Counted from the first letter of the stretch, positions 24,641 through 36,587 are shown. The stretch is 64,000 bases of DNA from Saururus chinensis (GCA_035235625.1 CP141148.1:26661057-26725056); one strand, 5' to 3'. Notes: a model not told the origin generated them from the sequence alone. Numbers and translations: made by a program.

Positions 24641-26231
24641 TTAAGGGCTACGAATCCTGACAACCTTCTTTTTCTTAATAATATCAGATTCAGCTCCCCT
24701 GGGCTCCATCTGTACAGGCACAGGGGCAGAAAGACCTTCAAAAATTTGCTCTTGCACAGCTCCATTCTTTCTCCAGCTGCCCTCTCCTCTATGATAGACT
24801 CTATGGTTCTTCATATCGTCATCACTGAGCTGATGAAATCCCTCAAGTTCCACATGTGCTCCCTCATCATCAAGAACAGAAAATTCCTTATTTCCTTCAG
24901 CTTCTCTCCCTAATTCTTCCACAAAACCTCTCTGATCGTCACTGGAAACTTCACTCTGTTCATCACTTTCAATCTCTGGCTCTCTAGCAAACGTTCTATT
25001 TTTTGCCCCATTATTCGCAAAACTTACCTTCTTCACCGTCCTCGAAGTAAAAACTCTCCTTTTTGCAATCCCATCCATCATCTCCAGAAACTGGACTAGT
25101 TCAGCTCCCACAGATCTCTTCCCTTCTCGAATCATCAAATCACCACTCTACCAAGATCAACAATGGAGCCAACAACAATATAAATCTACCATTAATAGCA
25201 ATGATAGCTCAAGACAACCGATGAAAACAGAGAACTAATAGCTAAAGAAAAAAATCATAGAATCATAGAGCATCATGAATCATACAACCAATGAAAACTG
25301 AGAAATAATAGCTCAAGACAAAAATCAGAGAACCAGAAAACATCAATGTAACCCTTCCCATCAAAACTAAATAAACCCAAAAATTAGCAGATCATATATA
25401 AAGGATATTGGAGAAAATAAACAATTAGATATAAAATCACAATAAATCTAATCATCTATAAACTTCTAAAGCATTACAACATAGATGAACACCAAAATTG
25501 AGGAAATCACATACATAATTATTTTTTTTCTATGAGATCAGATTGCACTGAAGCAGCATATTACCCATGATTGGCTGTGACATTTAGACGAAAAGCAGAT
25601 AAATGCGAGCAACTAGAGAACCGTGAGGAATTTTATCGAACGGTTACCTGAATGGAGTCAAGCTGGACGAGCAAATCTGCCGCCTTCTGCGAGAGAGCCT
25701 CAGCTCTGAACCGGGCAGCCCGATCAGAAGCAGAAGACTTGAGCACTGCGAGATTGGATTTGATGGCGGCGAGGAGGCGGAGCTGGCGGAGGGTCTGGGA
25801 ACGGCGTACGAGGAACGCCCGGAAGTGGGTCTGGATCGTACGGGCGGCCACATCCCGCAGGCTCGAAGAGGAAGGCCGCAAAGTATCTGAGGAAAGGGTA
25901 AGCTTTTTGAGGGAGGATTCGAGGGCCGCGACGCGGCGGATGAGGGAGCGGAGGGTCTGGCTCTGGCCCTGGCTCTGGTGGGTGGGTTGCTGGTGCTTGT
26001 AGGAGGAGGGAGGTTTGGGTTGGTGGGGTTTGAGGAGGTGGGAGGTGGAGTAGTATTGGGGAGGGGCTGGGATTGGAGGAGATGGGTGGCAATGACCTGG
26101 AGGAGGGGATCAGTGAGGGCGGCGGGTGGAGGGGCAGGAGGGGAGCAGCCATAGCAGAAGTGGTGGGATGGAGGAGGAGGAGGAGGTGGCGGGTGGTTGT
26201 AATGATGGTGGCAGTGTTGCTGAGAAGCCAT
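24641..26231 (-). pseudogene. BAG8-like: BAG8-like co-chaperone gene with one-base frameshift (2 exons)
   Basis: Plant BAG family members bind Hsp70-type chaperones; the IQ-containing ones also bind calmodulin. Exons on the minus strand are 26231-25648 and 25147-24641, joined by a GTAACC...TTGGTAG intron. The N-terminus is rich in His, Cys and Pro (MASQQHCHHH) and includes DPLLQVIATHLLQS. Further on come TLRSLIRRVAALE, an IQ motif (ARTIQTHFRAFLVRR), a BAG-like helical region, and in exon 2 MIREGKRSVGAELVQFLE with an acidic, basic-ended tail. The N-terminal block and the IQ/BAG block are in different frames: the shift maps to a C-run at about 26055-26066, where one missing base would restore the frame. 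Total coding length (584+507) is one base short of a multiple of three, as expected for one deletion. As read, translation from the ATG would stop near 25644 without the IQ/BAG part. It could be a real mutation or a sequencing error in a homopolymer. Confidence 0.82.
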
Positions 26232-26599
26232 GGGCGATACAAAGACGAAGAAGACAAGAGGGGTGGGAGGGGTGGGAGGGGTCGGAGACAAAGGCTTGTG
26301 AGCCCGAGAGGGGGGAAGCCTTTTGCTTCTTGTGTGCGCAGAGTTGCAGACTCTGATAAAGATGCCTTTCTGGACCTTTTATTACGCTCACATGAAAAAA
26401 ATGAAATGAAATAGTATCTTATACCACCTATGTCCCGCGAGTCCCTTTTATACGAGCCATTGCGTGAGTATAGGCATCACGGGCCATGAAATTTTGATAT
26501 AATGGCACATATAAGGGCATTATACACTATTAAATTTTAATATAATGGCATAGGCATATTAGTTTTATACCCCTTCACCATCTAAACTTTTTCTTATGT

Positions 26600-27480
26600 C
26601 TCACTTAAATATTTATATTAAAAAATTTTAAAAGTTATATAAATAACATTTTTTTAAAAAATATTTATTAAAATAATATTTAATTAAAAATATTTACCGA
26701 AATGGAGTTGATTTTTGCCACACCGGAGTTTTTTTTTATGATTTTGATCTTTGAAATGACAAAATCTGATTTCGTCGACAAAATCTGATTTCGTAAACAA
26801 AATTAATTTCATTTTTACAAAGGATAAAATCCCTTAATTAATTTGTCCTCTCCTCTTTTCTCTCTCATCTCTCCTTTCTTTCTCCTCTTTCTCTCTCCTC
26901 ATTTCTCTCTCCTTTCTCTCATCACTCTCTTTCTCATCTTTCTTTATCTATTCTCTCTGTTCATTCACTTTGTCCTATTTTTCTCTCTATTTACTCTCTC
27001 TCCTCATAGGCTGGGTAGAGAGAGAAAGAGGAGAGAGAGAAGAAAAAGAGAGAGGCGAGAGAGAAAGTGAATAGAGAGAGAGATGAGAGAGAGTGAAGAG
27101 ATGAGAGAAAGAGAAAGAGAAAGAGAGGAATGAGAAGAGAGAGAGGAGAGAGAAGAGAAAAGAGAGAGAGGAGAGGAGAGGAGGGAGCAGGATGAAATCA
27201 GATTTTGTCTTACAAAGGATGAAATCAGATTTTGTCTTACAAAGGACGAAATCAGGTTTTGTCTTAGATTTTGTCTTTTGAAATTTCGTCCTGATGAAAT
27301 GAGATTTCATCCTTTTAAATGGTGAAATTATTTAAAAATTTTTAAAAAAAGCTACGCATGGCAAAAACTAATACCATTTCGGTAAATATTTCTAACTGAA
27401 CCTATTTTAGTAAATATTTTTTAAAAAATATTTTTTATATAATTTTCCTAAAAAATTAAAATAAATTAAAAGAATTTACT
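26600..27480. mobile_element. Long fold-back (inverted-repeat) element
   Basis: Left arm about 26600-27010, right arm about 27015-27480, with almost no spacer (near ATAGGCTGGG). Matching parts, outside to inside, are: AT-rich ATTTTAAAAGTTATATAAAT against its inverse near 27420-27470; ATTTACCGAAATGG against CCATTTCGGTAAAT; TTTTTGCCA against TGGCAAAAA; repeated AAAATCTGATTTCGT against GAAATCAGATTTTGT; and a CT-rich tract (26845-27005) against a GA-rich tract (27015-27185). The transcript would form a long hairpin. No clean target duplication was found. Confidence 0.8.
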
Positions 27481-27980
27481 TTAGGAAGTCCACTGGAGGA
27501 AGAAGATGACCCAACAGTGGGTCGAACTCATGTAGACCCGGCCCGCCACCCCATAGCCAGGTCTAGCAGGGCCGATCCGAAGCTGGACTAGATTTGAGAG
27601 AGGAAGGCCAAGGCAAAAAAAATAGACTAGGCCAGCTGGACTCGTTGGGCCTAGCCCACGGCCTGGTTTTGGGCTAGGCCTAGTGGGCCAAGCCTAGGAC
27701 GTTAAAAAAAAAGAAAGGAATTATTTTTTGTTTTTAAAAATAGGAAAGGTCAGTTTGGTATATGTAATCGTAATAGGGTATATGAAGTTTTCTATACATT
27801 GCATACACTTGCAGTATAGTATATATAAACTATTTTCATAATTAAGCTCAAAGTTCACCATTCTTTCGGCTTGAGCCCTACTCAGAGTATATTGGGCTCC
27901 TTAATTACCTTTTTTGGGCTTAACACTATTGATGTTTGTTGGACTATTATTGGGTTGTTTTAGCTTTAATGATTTGATGT
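27481..27980. other. Repeat-like stretch between fold-back and LTR fragment
   Basis: 27520-27700 contains several GGCC-rich words (GGGCCTAGCCC, GGGCTAGGCCTAGTGGGCC), characteristic of a dispersed plant repeat. No gene is seen. Confidence 0.35.
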
Positions 27981-29147
27981 ATGCGCGTAATTGAACTTTG
28001 TGAATCAATACATTAAGATTAATGAAAATTAATTGATAAGGGTGGAGGGCTTTTGATTGAGGGTTTCAAACCTAGTAAAAATAAAGACTAAAGTACCTTT
28101 ACTGGCAGGGGGGAACCAAATCATGAAGTGAATAGGGGTCTTGACCTAACAATTGACTTGGTTGATGAACCAAGGGTGGTCTTAGGGCCTTAAACCTAGT
28201 TTGATGAGACTAATAGGATTGGGGGTGATTTATGAGTCTTAGTTCTATTGATGAGCTGCTGATTTGGCCGTGTAATTGCACCTCCCTATTTGAGGGAGCT
28301 TTGCGTGTGCTAGCTCATCACCAATCTATTTAGGATTGCTTAGTGTACATGCACTTAAAGTTGTTGACATTCTACTTAATTTGTTGGCGGCTCTCACCAC
28401 TTTTGTTCAGGTGGAGTTGTAGGTCATGTCCTTCTACTCTGATCAAGTCCTTAGGGGCTAGGTTAGGAGATAACACTTCCTCATGAATTTCAGGGCTTCA
28501 TCATGGATGTTTCCTTCGTGGGAGCTCTACGGTGAGTTGTATCATTTGTCACTTAAGTCTACATTTAATTGGTCTATTCGTCTATGAGATTAGGCAGTTT
28601 GTTAGTTTCCCCAAAGAGGATAGTGATGGGAATTCATAAAAATATTGTTTGTGATAATTGACACAAGTGAAACCCTCCGTGGACTTGCATAAAATGTAAT
28701 GATATTTTTTGTATTTATCATTCTACTATCCTACTAGAGTTTACTCAATGACTTAGTTTTATAGGTTCTTCTGGTGAGGACTAGTGGGATCAAGACTGGG
28801 CTTTTAAATTAAGGACAACTTAGATCTAGTAGGATTTAGTTCCATTATTTCAAGGCATTTTAGATGATCGTAATAATGACAAGAGAGCTATTTCTTTAGT
28901 TGTTTATTTCCAAACAGATGTAAGATTTGCAATTAGATGGATGATTTGCTTATTTATGGATTTTAGATACCTCTGTGTTATGATATGTTTTGTTATTCGT
29001 GTATATAAACCCTAATGATCATGACTTAGATATTTAGTTGATTGATTTGATTTGATTTAGGGAAAAAAATCCCTCAAGATTTATTGCATGATTTATTTTT
29101 ATATTGATTTATTATTAAAAAAATATTTTAAAAATTCAGGTTGTGAC
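27980..29147 (+). mobile_element. 3' part of an LTR, family of 13408-18903
   Basis: The sequence follows the last part of the composite element at 13.4-18.9 kb: TTGATAAGGGTGG, CTCTATTGATGAGCTGCTGATTTG-like block, CACCTCC, then ATCATGACTTAGATATTT and the end GGTTGTGACA. At 15.6-17.8 kb the same family is interrupted by the solo LTR; here the corresponding stretch is uninterrupted, which gives a natural empty site. The 5' part is missing. Confidence 0.6.
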
Positions 29148-30050
29148 AACAACTTAGTGAATATTTGGACTAGACGGAGTGTCTTGTAGTTTTTCTCATG
29201 TTGGGTTTTCACATAAAAATTCTTGTATGTTAATTTTTTGCTTGATTTGTATGATTCCGCTAAACAAATAGAAATTAGACATTTTGCTTAAAAAATTGAG
29301 TTCTTAATTTTTATTCACAAGGGGAAGATATATATTGTAACTTAATTGTGAGTTAGATGCAATTTATCCTCCTTGATTTGTGTTCTAGGCTTCCAAAGAC
29401 AAACCAACACTTAGATCGGTATTATATTGATGTATATATGACATGCACAATCATGCTTTTTGAGTAAGGATGGGATGGAAGTTCTTCAAGTTAGAATGTT
29501 GAGTTTACCTTTTTTGTGATAAACTTTATGGGTGTTTTCTATGATTGAAATTATGCATAAATGTGGCTAAATGCCTAAGCATAAATGAGTTGGCCTAAAC
29601 TATGTTACTTTGAATATGAATGATGGAAGTGAGAATGATGTTAATTATATATTCAGTGGATGGTGGGAGCTTTGTATGATTTGTGAATGTAATCCCTTGT
29701 CACAATGTACCAATGTGGGGATGTTCAAGTTACTTGACGTGTGATTATAAATATTGGTTGTGGTGGTTGTTTTGTGTGGATAAGAAAGAAGAAAGTATGT
29801 AGTATCTATGATGTGCATGCTAGCTTCACCCAAACCTCAACCCCACCTTGACCATCAATGAGTAAAAGACTTAGTGGGCTTCCATGTTGTAAAAAGGCAC
29901 ATTTCTACAAGTTTTGTATACTAGAGATTTTGGAGTCTCCACGGTATGTGGTATGGCGGTCTTGAGCACCACAGTGGTACTTATGTCTACTATGTGACTA
30001 AGTTCACGTATTTGTTTAAAATTATTGTGCTGACCCTATTGAGGGTATTT
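29148..30050. other. AT-rich flank, probable decayed LTR of family Y
   Basis: No gene is visible. Together with 32070-32350 this appears to be the sequence into which the next solo LTR inserted. The right side contains a diverged version of the family Y block (GATCTAGTGTACCATGTGCATTG). Confidence 0.35.
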
Positions 30051-30055
30051 GTAAG

Positions 30056-32069
30056 TATGACACCCTGTGTTCCGATTACTCTTAACCAAGAGGGTTATGG
30101 GTAATTATATAAATTTAGTTAAATTTTAAAGTGTTTTAAGAGTTGAAATTCTCATATTTATTTAGAGCTCGAAGTGACGAGCATAACGAATCCAAGAACA
30201 CTTAAAACAGAGGTCGGAAACGAAAGTTACGACCTTGGGAAGCGTGTCATATGGGCATGACCCACTTTAAAAATGTGAGATAACCTACTCACGTGGGGTC
30301 TAGTTTTGAAGGGCTCATCGATACAAGTCCATCGGTACCAAGATCGTGCAATTCCGACTTCGGGATAAAAAGTTATTGCATTTTGAAGTTATAATTGTAT
30401 TTGATTGAAATAATAATAAAATATTTAAGAAATGACAAAATAACTGATGTCAGCCGAGCCGAGCCGAGTTGGAGCCAAAGCCAAGCCACCGCGCCATGAC
30501 CGCATCGTGCGATCGCAGCCGTTCGCGCAACATGGGTCCCGCGCAATGCGTGCGAGATGCGAGGCGCGGGTGTGCGTGCTGCACGCAGAGAGGTGACGCA
30601 CGCGTCACACACACCGACCATGCTTTTGGACCATTCAGCACATGCCACATGGCACGAGCACGTGCACGCATTCCGCCTTCCTCCGTGCGCTTGCTCGCCA
30701 ATTCCTTATAAATAATCATTTTCGTTATTTCTTTCGAAGGAGTTTCGGGAGTTATTCTGCGTCCGTTTTCTTCCATTCAAAAAGCGTTCTTAACTAATTC
30801 GAAGATGTTCTATGCAATGGAAGCATTCATTCTTTGAGTTAGCAATGTTGAATAAGGGAAATGTACTGGGGCAAGGGGAAGTTCTGTCCGCCGCCTACGG
30901 GCGCAGAAGGTAAAGTATCTTCAGGTAAGGGGAGATTCTCCCACGTTTTCTCATCTTCTGTTCTTCATTTCTTACTCATTTTAAGTCCGATTTGAGTCGC
31001 TCAAGAGACGTTCCTAGCTAATTCAAGGATGATCTACGCAATGGAAGTATTCATTCCTCGAGTTAGCAATCCTATTGCAGGAAAACGTCTCGGGACAAGG
31101 GGAGGTTCTGTTCATTGCCTACAGGCGTGTTAGGAGAAAAGTATCCCGAGTTAAGGGGAGGTTTTGTCCGTTGCCTACGGGTGCAAAAATAGCTAAGTAT
31201 TCTGGAGTTAGGGGAGGTTCTGCCTGCTATCTCCAGATCTGGAAGGGAAGACACCATGAGGAATTGAGTAACTCCGAATGTCACCACTTCTGGAACTGTA
31301 GGGGAGTATGCTTTTCTGACTTTCTAATTTAATATAATTTATATGAATGCACATCTTAATTAGTAATATACTAATTTAGATAGATAATTTGCTAATCTAA
31401 TATACATGCCAATATGTTCCTATTCGATCTACTTTGATATATTCTGTGGTGATCTAAATTATACTAAAATGCTCTATTGTGATATGAGATACTCCGATGT
31501 GATCTAATATGATCTGATATGATCCAACATGCTCTGTAGTGTGTCTTGCACCACTCTATGATAGAGTGAGATGTGCATTTTTGTTAGTGTTCTGCTCACC
31601 TATGTGAGATGTGTATTTTACTGATTTATTGACTTCTGTTTGACTCTGATGATTTATAAAATTTCCGTATGATTCCAAATAATTATTTGGACATAAAGAT
31701 ATACATATTTTAACATATATAATTTTATGATGCCTGATGTATGTATTAGCCATTAGGCAGAACTACGTTCGGATCCGATCGTATTGGAATAATGTCAGAG
31801 ATGGTATCTAATACGTACGTAGACAACCAACGATTAAATAACGTTGGCCCGATCCAAATTAGTTATAAAATTAGGTTTGTTCTTATCTATGTACAACAGA
31901 ACGTTAAAGCTCCGCAGTGCATAGATGAACGTTATGACTCTCGCACTCAGAGTCTGTAGTTCTTGGTTAGTCGGTTTTAAGTTTTTTTCTGCTTAATTTA
32001 ATACACTCCGATTCTGTCTTCTGAACTAACCCCCGGTTTAGGTCGGGTTTTCCGGGTCGGGGTGTTACA
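30056..32069 (+). mobile_element. 2.0-kb solo LTR (family S), TSD GTAAG
   Basis: It starts TATGACACCC (a one-base variant of TGTGACACCC) and ends GGGGTGTTACA, with perfect GTAAG duplications at 30051-30055 and 32070-32074. Its length, 2014 bp, is almost that of the copy at 15707. It contains a GC-rich stretch (30450-30700), a TATA-like box (CTTATAAATAATC near 30704), and several GGGGAGGTTCTG motifs (about 30855-31225). The short ORFs inside are not conserved in the other copy. Confidence 0.85.
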
Positions 32070-32074
32070 GTAAG

Positions 32075-33007
32075 GGCCTTGTATGGTCATTCTCTATTAA
32101 GAATATTTGTAAGTGTTTTATATGGCTATTGTAAGGACCATGTTTGGTCATTCCCTATTGAGGATATTGCAGGCTAGGATAAGTGGTATTATGAACATGT
32201 ACTTACCTCTTTGATCTAGTGTACCATGTGCATTGACGTGCCTCGCCTTTAGAAAAATCCATGACAAGTAGGAACTCCTCAAAGGTTTAAGCACTACCCT
32301 TGTGATGACTTCAGTAGATTTGTGTTATGAGACAACTTAATATGAGGTATTGTAGACTAATTCTATGTAAGCAAGAATAACACATCTCACCAATTTCAAA
32401 TGCCTTTCATCCCCTCTTTAACCAGTTTAATTTCTTCTAAATTCCCCACAATGATACTTACATCACGATGGTTCTAAATTCCCCGCCAACTTATGAAACG
32501 CTAACATCGTGATGGTATGGAGTTTTGGGGTTTATACAGGTTTATAGGGAGTGATGTGTTACCCCTTGTCAATTTTATATCATTTATATAGATCACCTTA
32601 TGTCAATTAGAACATGTTATTAAGCTAAAAAAAATAGTTACTTCACCTTTTAAGAATATGGCAAGGAATGTGTTGGCGCATTACATTATCTGACAACACA
32701 TGTTACGTAGGGGCTACACAAGTTTTAATCATTTACCTAGCCCGTAATATAACATGTGTCCTCAAATCTTGATTAGATGGCATGCCCTGCATCTAGTGCG
32801 CATGCCGCCAGGCGCGCTTTCTCTTTCTATATATTAATACAAGTTGTGCAAACATTTATTATGTTGCGCATATAAATCAAACTTAGGAGTTGAATTAATG
32901 TGGATTTGTTGAATTTTTTCTAGGTGCCACTATACCAGTTGGCTCCTTTTATCTTATGTTGATACATCCACAACCATAAGGATGGGGCCACGGGGAGCAA
33001 AAATGAA
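32075..33007. other. LTR debris and AT-rich intergenic DNA
   Basis: 32200-32310 is a diverged copy of the 5285-5390 block of family Y (CCTCGCCTTTAGAAAAATCCATGAC). The remainder shows no gene. Confidence 0.4.
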
Positions 33008-33209
33008 ATACTCTCTCTCTCCCATAGTAATTGCTATATTTAAAAATAATTATTTTTTATTGAATGGTAAAATCCAAAGAGGAGAGAAAATAAGTTTATA
33101 ATACTTTTTTTAAAATATTTAATTATTTAAATTGAACAAAATAAAGCTATTAATAAGGATCAACTTTTTTTACTACATAGAGATATTAATATTAGACAAA
33201 GGGAGTACT
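33008..33209. mobile_element. Stowaway-like MITE (copy 3)
   Basis: Left end TACTCTCTCTCTCCCATAGTAATTGC, right end TTAATATTAGACAAAGGGAGTAC, and the shared internal TTTTTATTGAATGGTAAAA mark it as the same family as copies 1 and 2. Confidence 0.8.
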
Positions 33210-33880
33210 ATGCTCTTTCATTAGCATTTGGGCTTATCATAGTTTCCCGAAAGACATGTCTAGCCTGATTAGGCTCCGTGACCGGTAACCATCCAATATA
33301 TACATAAAGGGCAGCTCACCATCTATGTATAATTGCCCTCTTATGTGCCATGTTTAGAGCCGTTGTGGACTAATCGCAAAACTCTGGTCAGGAAGGCAGG
33401 TTAGGAAATCATTTTCGTTTCCTATCATCCTCACAGGTTCTCGCAACAGTAATCACAATTACCACATTTCCATTCATTGGATCTGCAATATTGTTCCCTT
33501 CCTGCCGATTTTTTTTCCAATCGTGAATCATATGAAATCAAATTTGGCTTTCCGCATAATCCACTCATATACTTGTCAAAATGTCCCATGACTCAAGACA
33601 ACACTTGTAGGTAGTTATTCCTCTAACAGCTTAAACTCTAGAGATGCTTTCACATCATCTGACTGTTAAATCTAAGATCATTCCAATGCAATGCCAAGAA
33701 GGTGGCTTCAATTGGGGTTAAAAAAGAAACGCTATAATAACAGGAATGAAACCACACTAATGGCAACGGGAATCTCCAATCTGAAGTTTGGATTCTGTAA
33801 AAATCCACATAAAGTACAAAATATTGTGGCCAAATTTTCTAGGCAGAGAAAATGGCCTGTTACAAGAGAACTAATGCCAG
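33210..33880. other. 3' flank of the SNARE gene
   Basis: No second gene is seen. 33240-33410 carries the dispersed CTAGCCTGATTAGGCTCC-type repeat also seen at 23.75 kb. The 3' untranslated region of the SNARE gene (minus strand) should lie nearest 33880. Confidence 0.4.
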
Positions 33881-33881
33881 T

Positions 33882-36506
33882 CTATTTTCCAAGCAGACGG
33901 CGACCACGTCTGGTGGCACCTTTCACCCTAAAATCCAATTCCCCCACATCGTCATCAAGATGATCTAAAGCTTTGTTTTGCCTGAAGTAAAAAAAATTGC
34001 ACCACGTTAAAAACTGTCTTCTGAACTTTAAATTACAACATACTAAGCTCCAGCATTAAGATAGAAAACATGAAGAAATAAGCTGCATGCATCTTAATTT
34101 GATACAGCGAAAGGGGTGAGGAGAGACAGAGAGTCTTTCCCACGGAGCAATATTTGCTTGCACTTGAACCCCCGTTCGCACTTGAGATATTGAAGGGAGT
34201 TTGCAAAATTCATCTCTCAACAATGAAAAAGGAAATGGTGTCGATCTTGATTTAACTTTTAACCAAATGAAATTTAATTCAGTACCAAAAATTATAATAT
34301 AGACCTAATTGGTGGATCATTCATGTGAGCTGGAAAAAAGAAATGACATTCATCTTAATTTGACGTTGCAAAATATGATAATGTTTAATTCGGCACATAA
34401 ACTTTAAAATATAGACCTAACTGGATAAAAAATATGAGAAAGTAACACTCAATTTATTATTATTTGCTATAAGAGACTGTACAAAAATGGGTTTCTTATA
34501 ATCATTATAATGCATACATGTATCACGCACATATGCCAGCAGATTTTACAATTCTAGAACAGTTCTAACAGCGACTTACATCCCTTTCTAAACATAGACT
34601 CAAGATCTTTTTAGTTGCCTTTGCTGAACAGGCTACTAGATCTAATGTTTTCAAGACCGATATTTCCACAATTATTCAAACTCTAGCACCAAAAAATACT
34701 TGTTAAACATTTTACTCAGTCATTGTGTGACACAAAATTGATTAGTGGAAAAACATAGAAATTACAAATGCTAGAATTTCATGTCAGAAAATTAGTGCAG
34801 TTGTGCACAGTAGAAACACAATTATTGGTAAACACTAGAAGCAAATGCAATAAAACTGACCGTTCAATTTCAGATCCCATACCAACAGCCATGTCTTTGA
34901 GTTGGCCCAATATGTTACTTAAATCAGAGAGCGCATCTTCTTGCTTAGTCTTCTCTACCTATTTTGTTTTTCAGACAAAATATGAAGAAAACTAAATGAA
35001 TAAATTGTTTTATAGCTGGAATGAAAGGTCAATTATTCTCTGTCACCAGTAACCTTCATGAAATTTAATTTTTAAATTGGTAAGAGAAGCAGTACAGACC
35101 TCAATTTTCTCAAGTGCAGTTGATGTTTCAGATGAATATTGTTGTTGAGAGTTTGACTGTTTCTTTGGGTTTGACATCAACCCCAGCCTTTCCTTCTGCT
35201 CTAAATGATTGCCTCTTCTTTTGAATGAATCATCTGCTATAAGTAAGCCAACTTAAGACACCTTTTGATTGGAAGAAACAAGTTCATCCAGAAAAAGATT
35301 ATCTATATCATACCTCTGGTGATAACTGGCCCTTTAATTGGACGATTTTTCTTTGGTTTCCATGTTTTGGAGAATATACCACCAAGGCTTCCCAATAATT
35401 TCTCACCCTAAATTAATTGATGAGAGCATAAATATTATCAACATCATATATGCATGTTTAACACCAGAAATGGAGAATTAAACTTTTGTCAAAAAAGAAA
35501 AAAAAAATATTTTCACACGTCTGTATAAATCATCAAGATCTCAACTCCACAACCATACATTCAATTCCATGCAAATCCTAGGGTCATGATATAAGATAAT
35601 TAAAAGATTCACATCGGGAACTACATGTTTTAAATCCCACTGCAAAGAATGCACTGCATTGAGTTACATCTAGAAAAGTTTTATCAAATTTGGTGAAAGT
35701 GTATTTTCATATCAGCTCTTTTAGGTCAAATTCCCAAGTATTTTACTTGGGATAGGAGTAAAGGACTAGGCAAAATCACAAAATCTAACATCATAAGAAG
35801 CCTACAAGAGCATAATGGGCCTGCTGTCAAAATGCAAAGTAAATAGAGCCATTGGTTTCCTTCATATCCCTAAAGCTCATAATTGTCTCTCGAAATATAT
35901 TTTGGGCATTCAGCAGACTGCAGAAAGGTCCACCAACAATATGCATATGTTGACGATGACATGTCACCTTACCATTTATCACACACAAGTCTTGTTTATT
36001 ACCAGTAAAACTAAGTCATGAAAGAAATTAGTTACCCTGCTGAGGTCATGATCAATATCTGCAGCAGACATATGGACCCGAGTAATTTGCTCTCCCTGCT
36101 GATGCAAGGAGATCATAGTTTTTGTCGCATCCTCTCTGATATCCTCTGCAATCTTCAAGCAATTTTTGGTATCCTTGGTTACTTCCTCAGCCTTGTAAAC
36201 AGCATAGCTCTCCAATTCTTCTGTGGTCTGACTCTGTAGACCACCCACGTCACGAAAATCACTTTTGTAGTGTTTTCTATTACTCATCATATATGATGAT
36301 GAGGATGCAGAAGAGGAAACGCTTTTGGTCTCATCATCATCATCATAGCCCAGAAGTGCAGCTCTCGAATCAGGTAGGTTAATTACTGGTTCAGAGGATG
36401 CCCTTGCAGGTCTGGAGCTATGCTTACGTTCTTCTGGTGGCGAGTCAAAAGGGTTTGAAACAGATAATCCTGGGTCTGCAGATTGGTGTCGTCCGATTTT
36501 AAACAT
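33882..36506 (-). CDS. SNAP33: SNAP33-type Qb+Qc SNARE (5 coding exons)
   Basis: Plant SNAP25-like t-SNAREs pair with syntaxins and VAMPs in vesicle fusion at the plasma membrane and cell plate. Coding exons on the minus strand are 36506-36036, 35407-35314, 35236-35100, 34958-34861 and 33981-33882. All joins are GT-AG and the frame is intact, 299 codons, matching the usual ~300. The N-terminus is MFKIGRHQSADPG with an NPFDSP segment. The Qb motif covers about residues 85-157 (ESYAVYKAEEVTKDTKNC to DIDHDLSR), with a central Q in HQQGEQI. The linker includes the family block KLLGSLGGIFSKTWKPKKNR, and the Qc motif runs from about residue 237 to RRGRRLLGK at the end. There is no palmitoylated cysteine cluster, as is normal in plants. 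Upstream, an acceptor near 36588 (TTCTCAG|GTACCC) and a donor at 37516 (CCAG|GTACCC) suggest one untranslated exon. Confidence 0.93.
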
Positions 36507-36587
36507 GGTAGCAAGAAAAAACTGGAAAAAGCAATTAGGCAAGAGAAGTCAAAGGTTGGAACTAGGTGCACCAAGTCTGCAAGGGTA

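Noticed and set aside
25652..26414. Plus-strand and third-frame ORFs over the BAG8-like exon 1
   Set aside because: They are shadows of a GC-rich, proline-coding exon; the conserved IQ and BAG sequences are on the minus strand.
26843..27310. Ser/Leu/Phe- and Arg/Glu-rich ORFs
   Set aside because: They are translations of the CT/GA arms of the fold-back element.
30373..30776. ORFs of 80-108 codons in the second solo LTR
   Set aside because: They are in the GC-rich LTR segment, not conserved in the matching LTR at 15707-17723.
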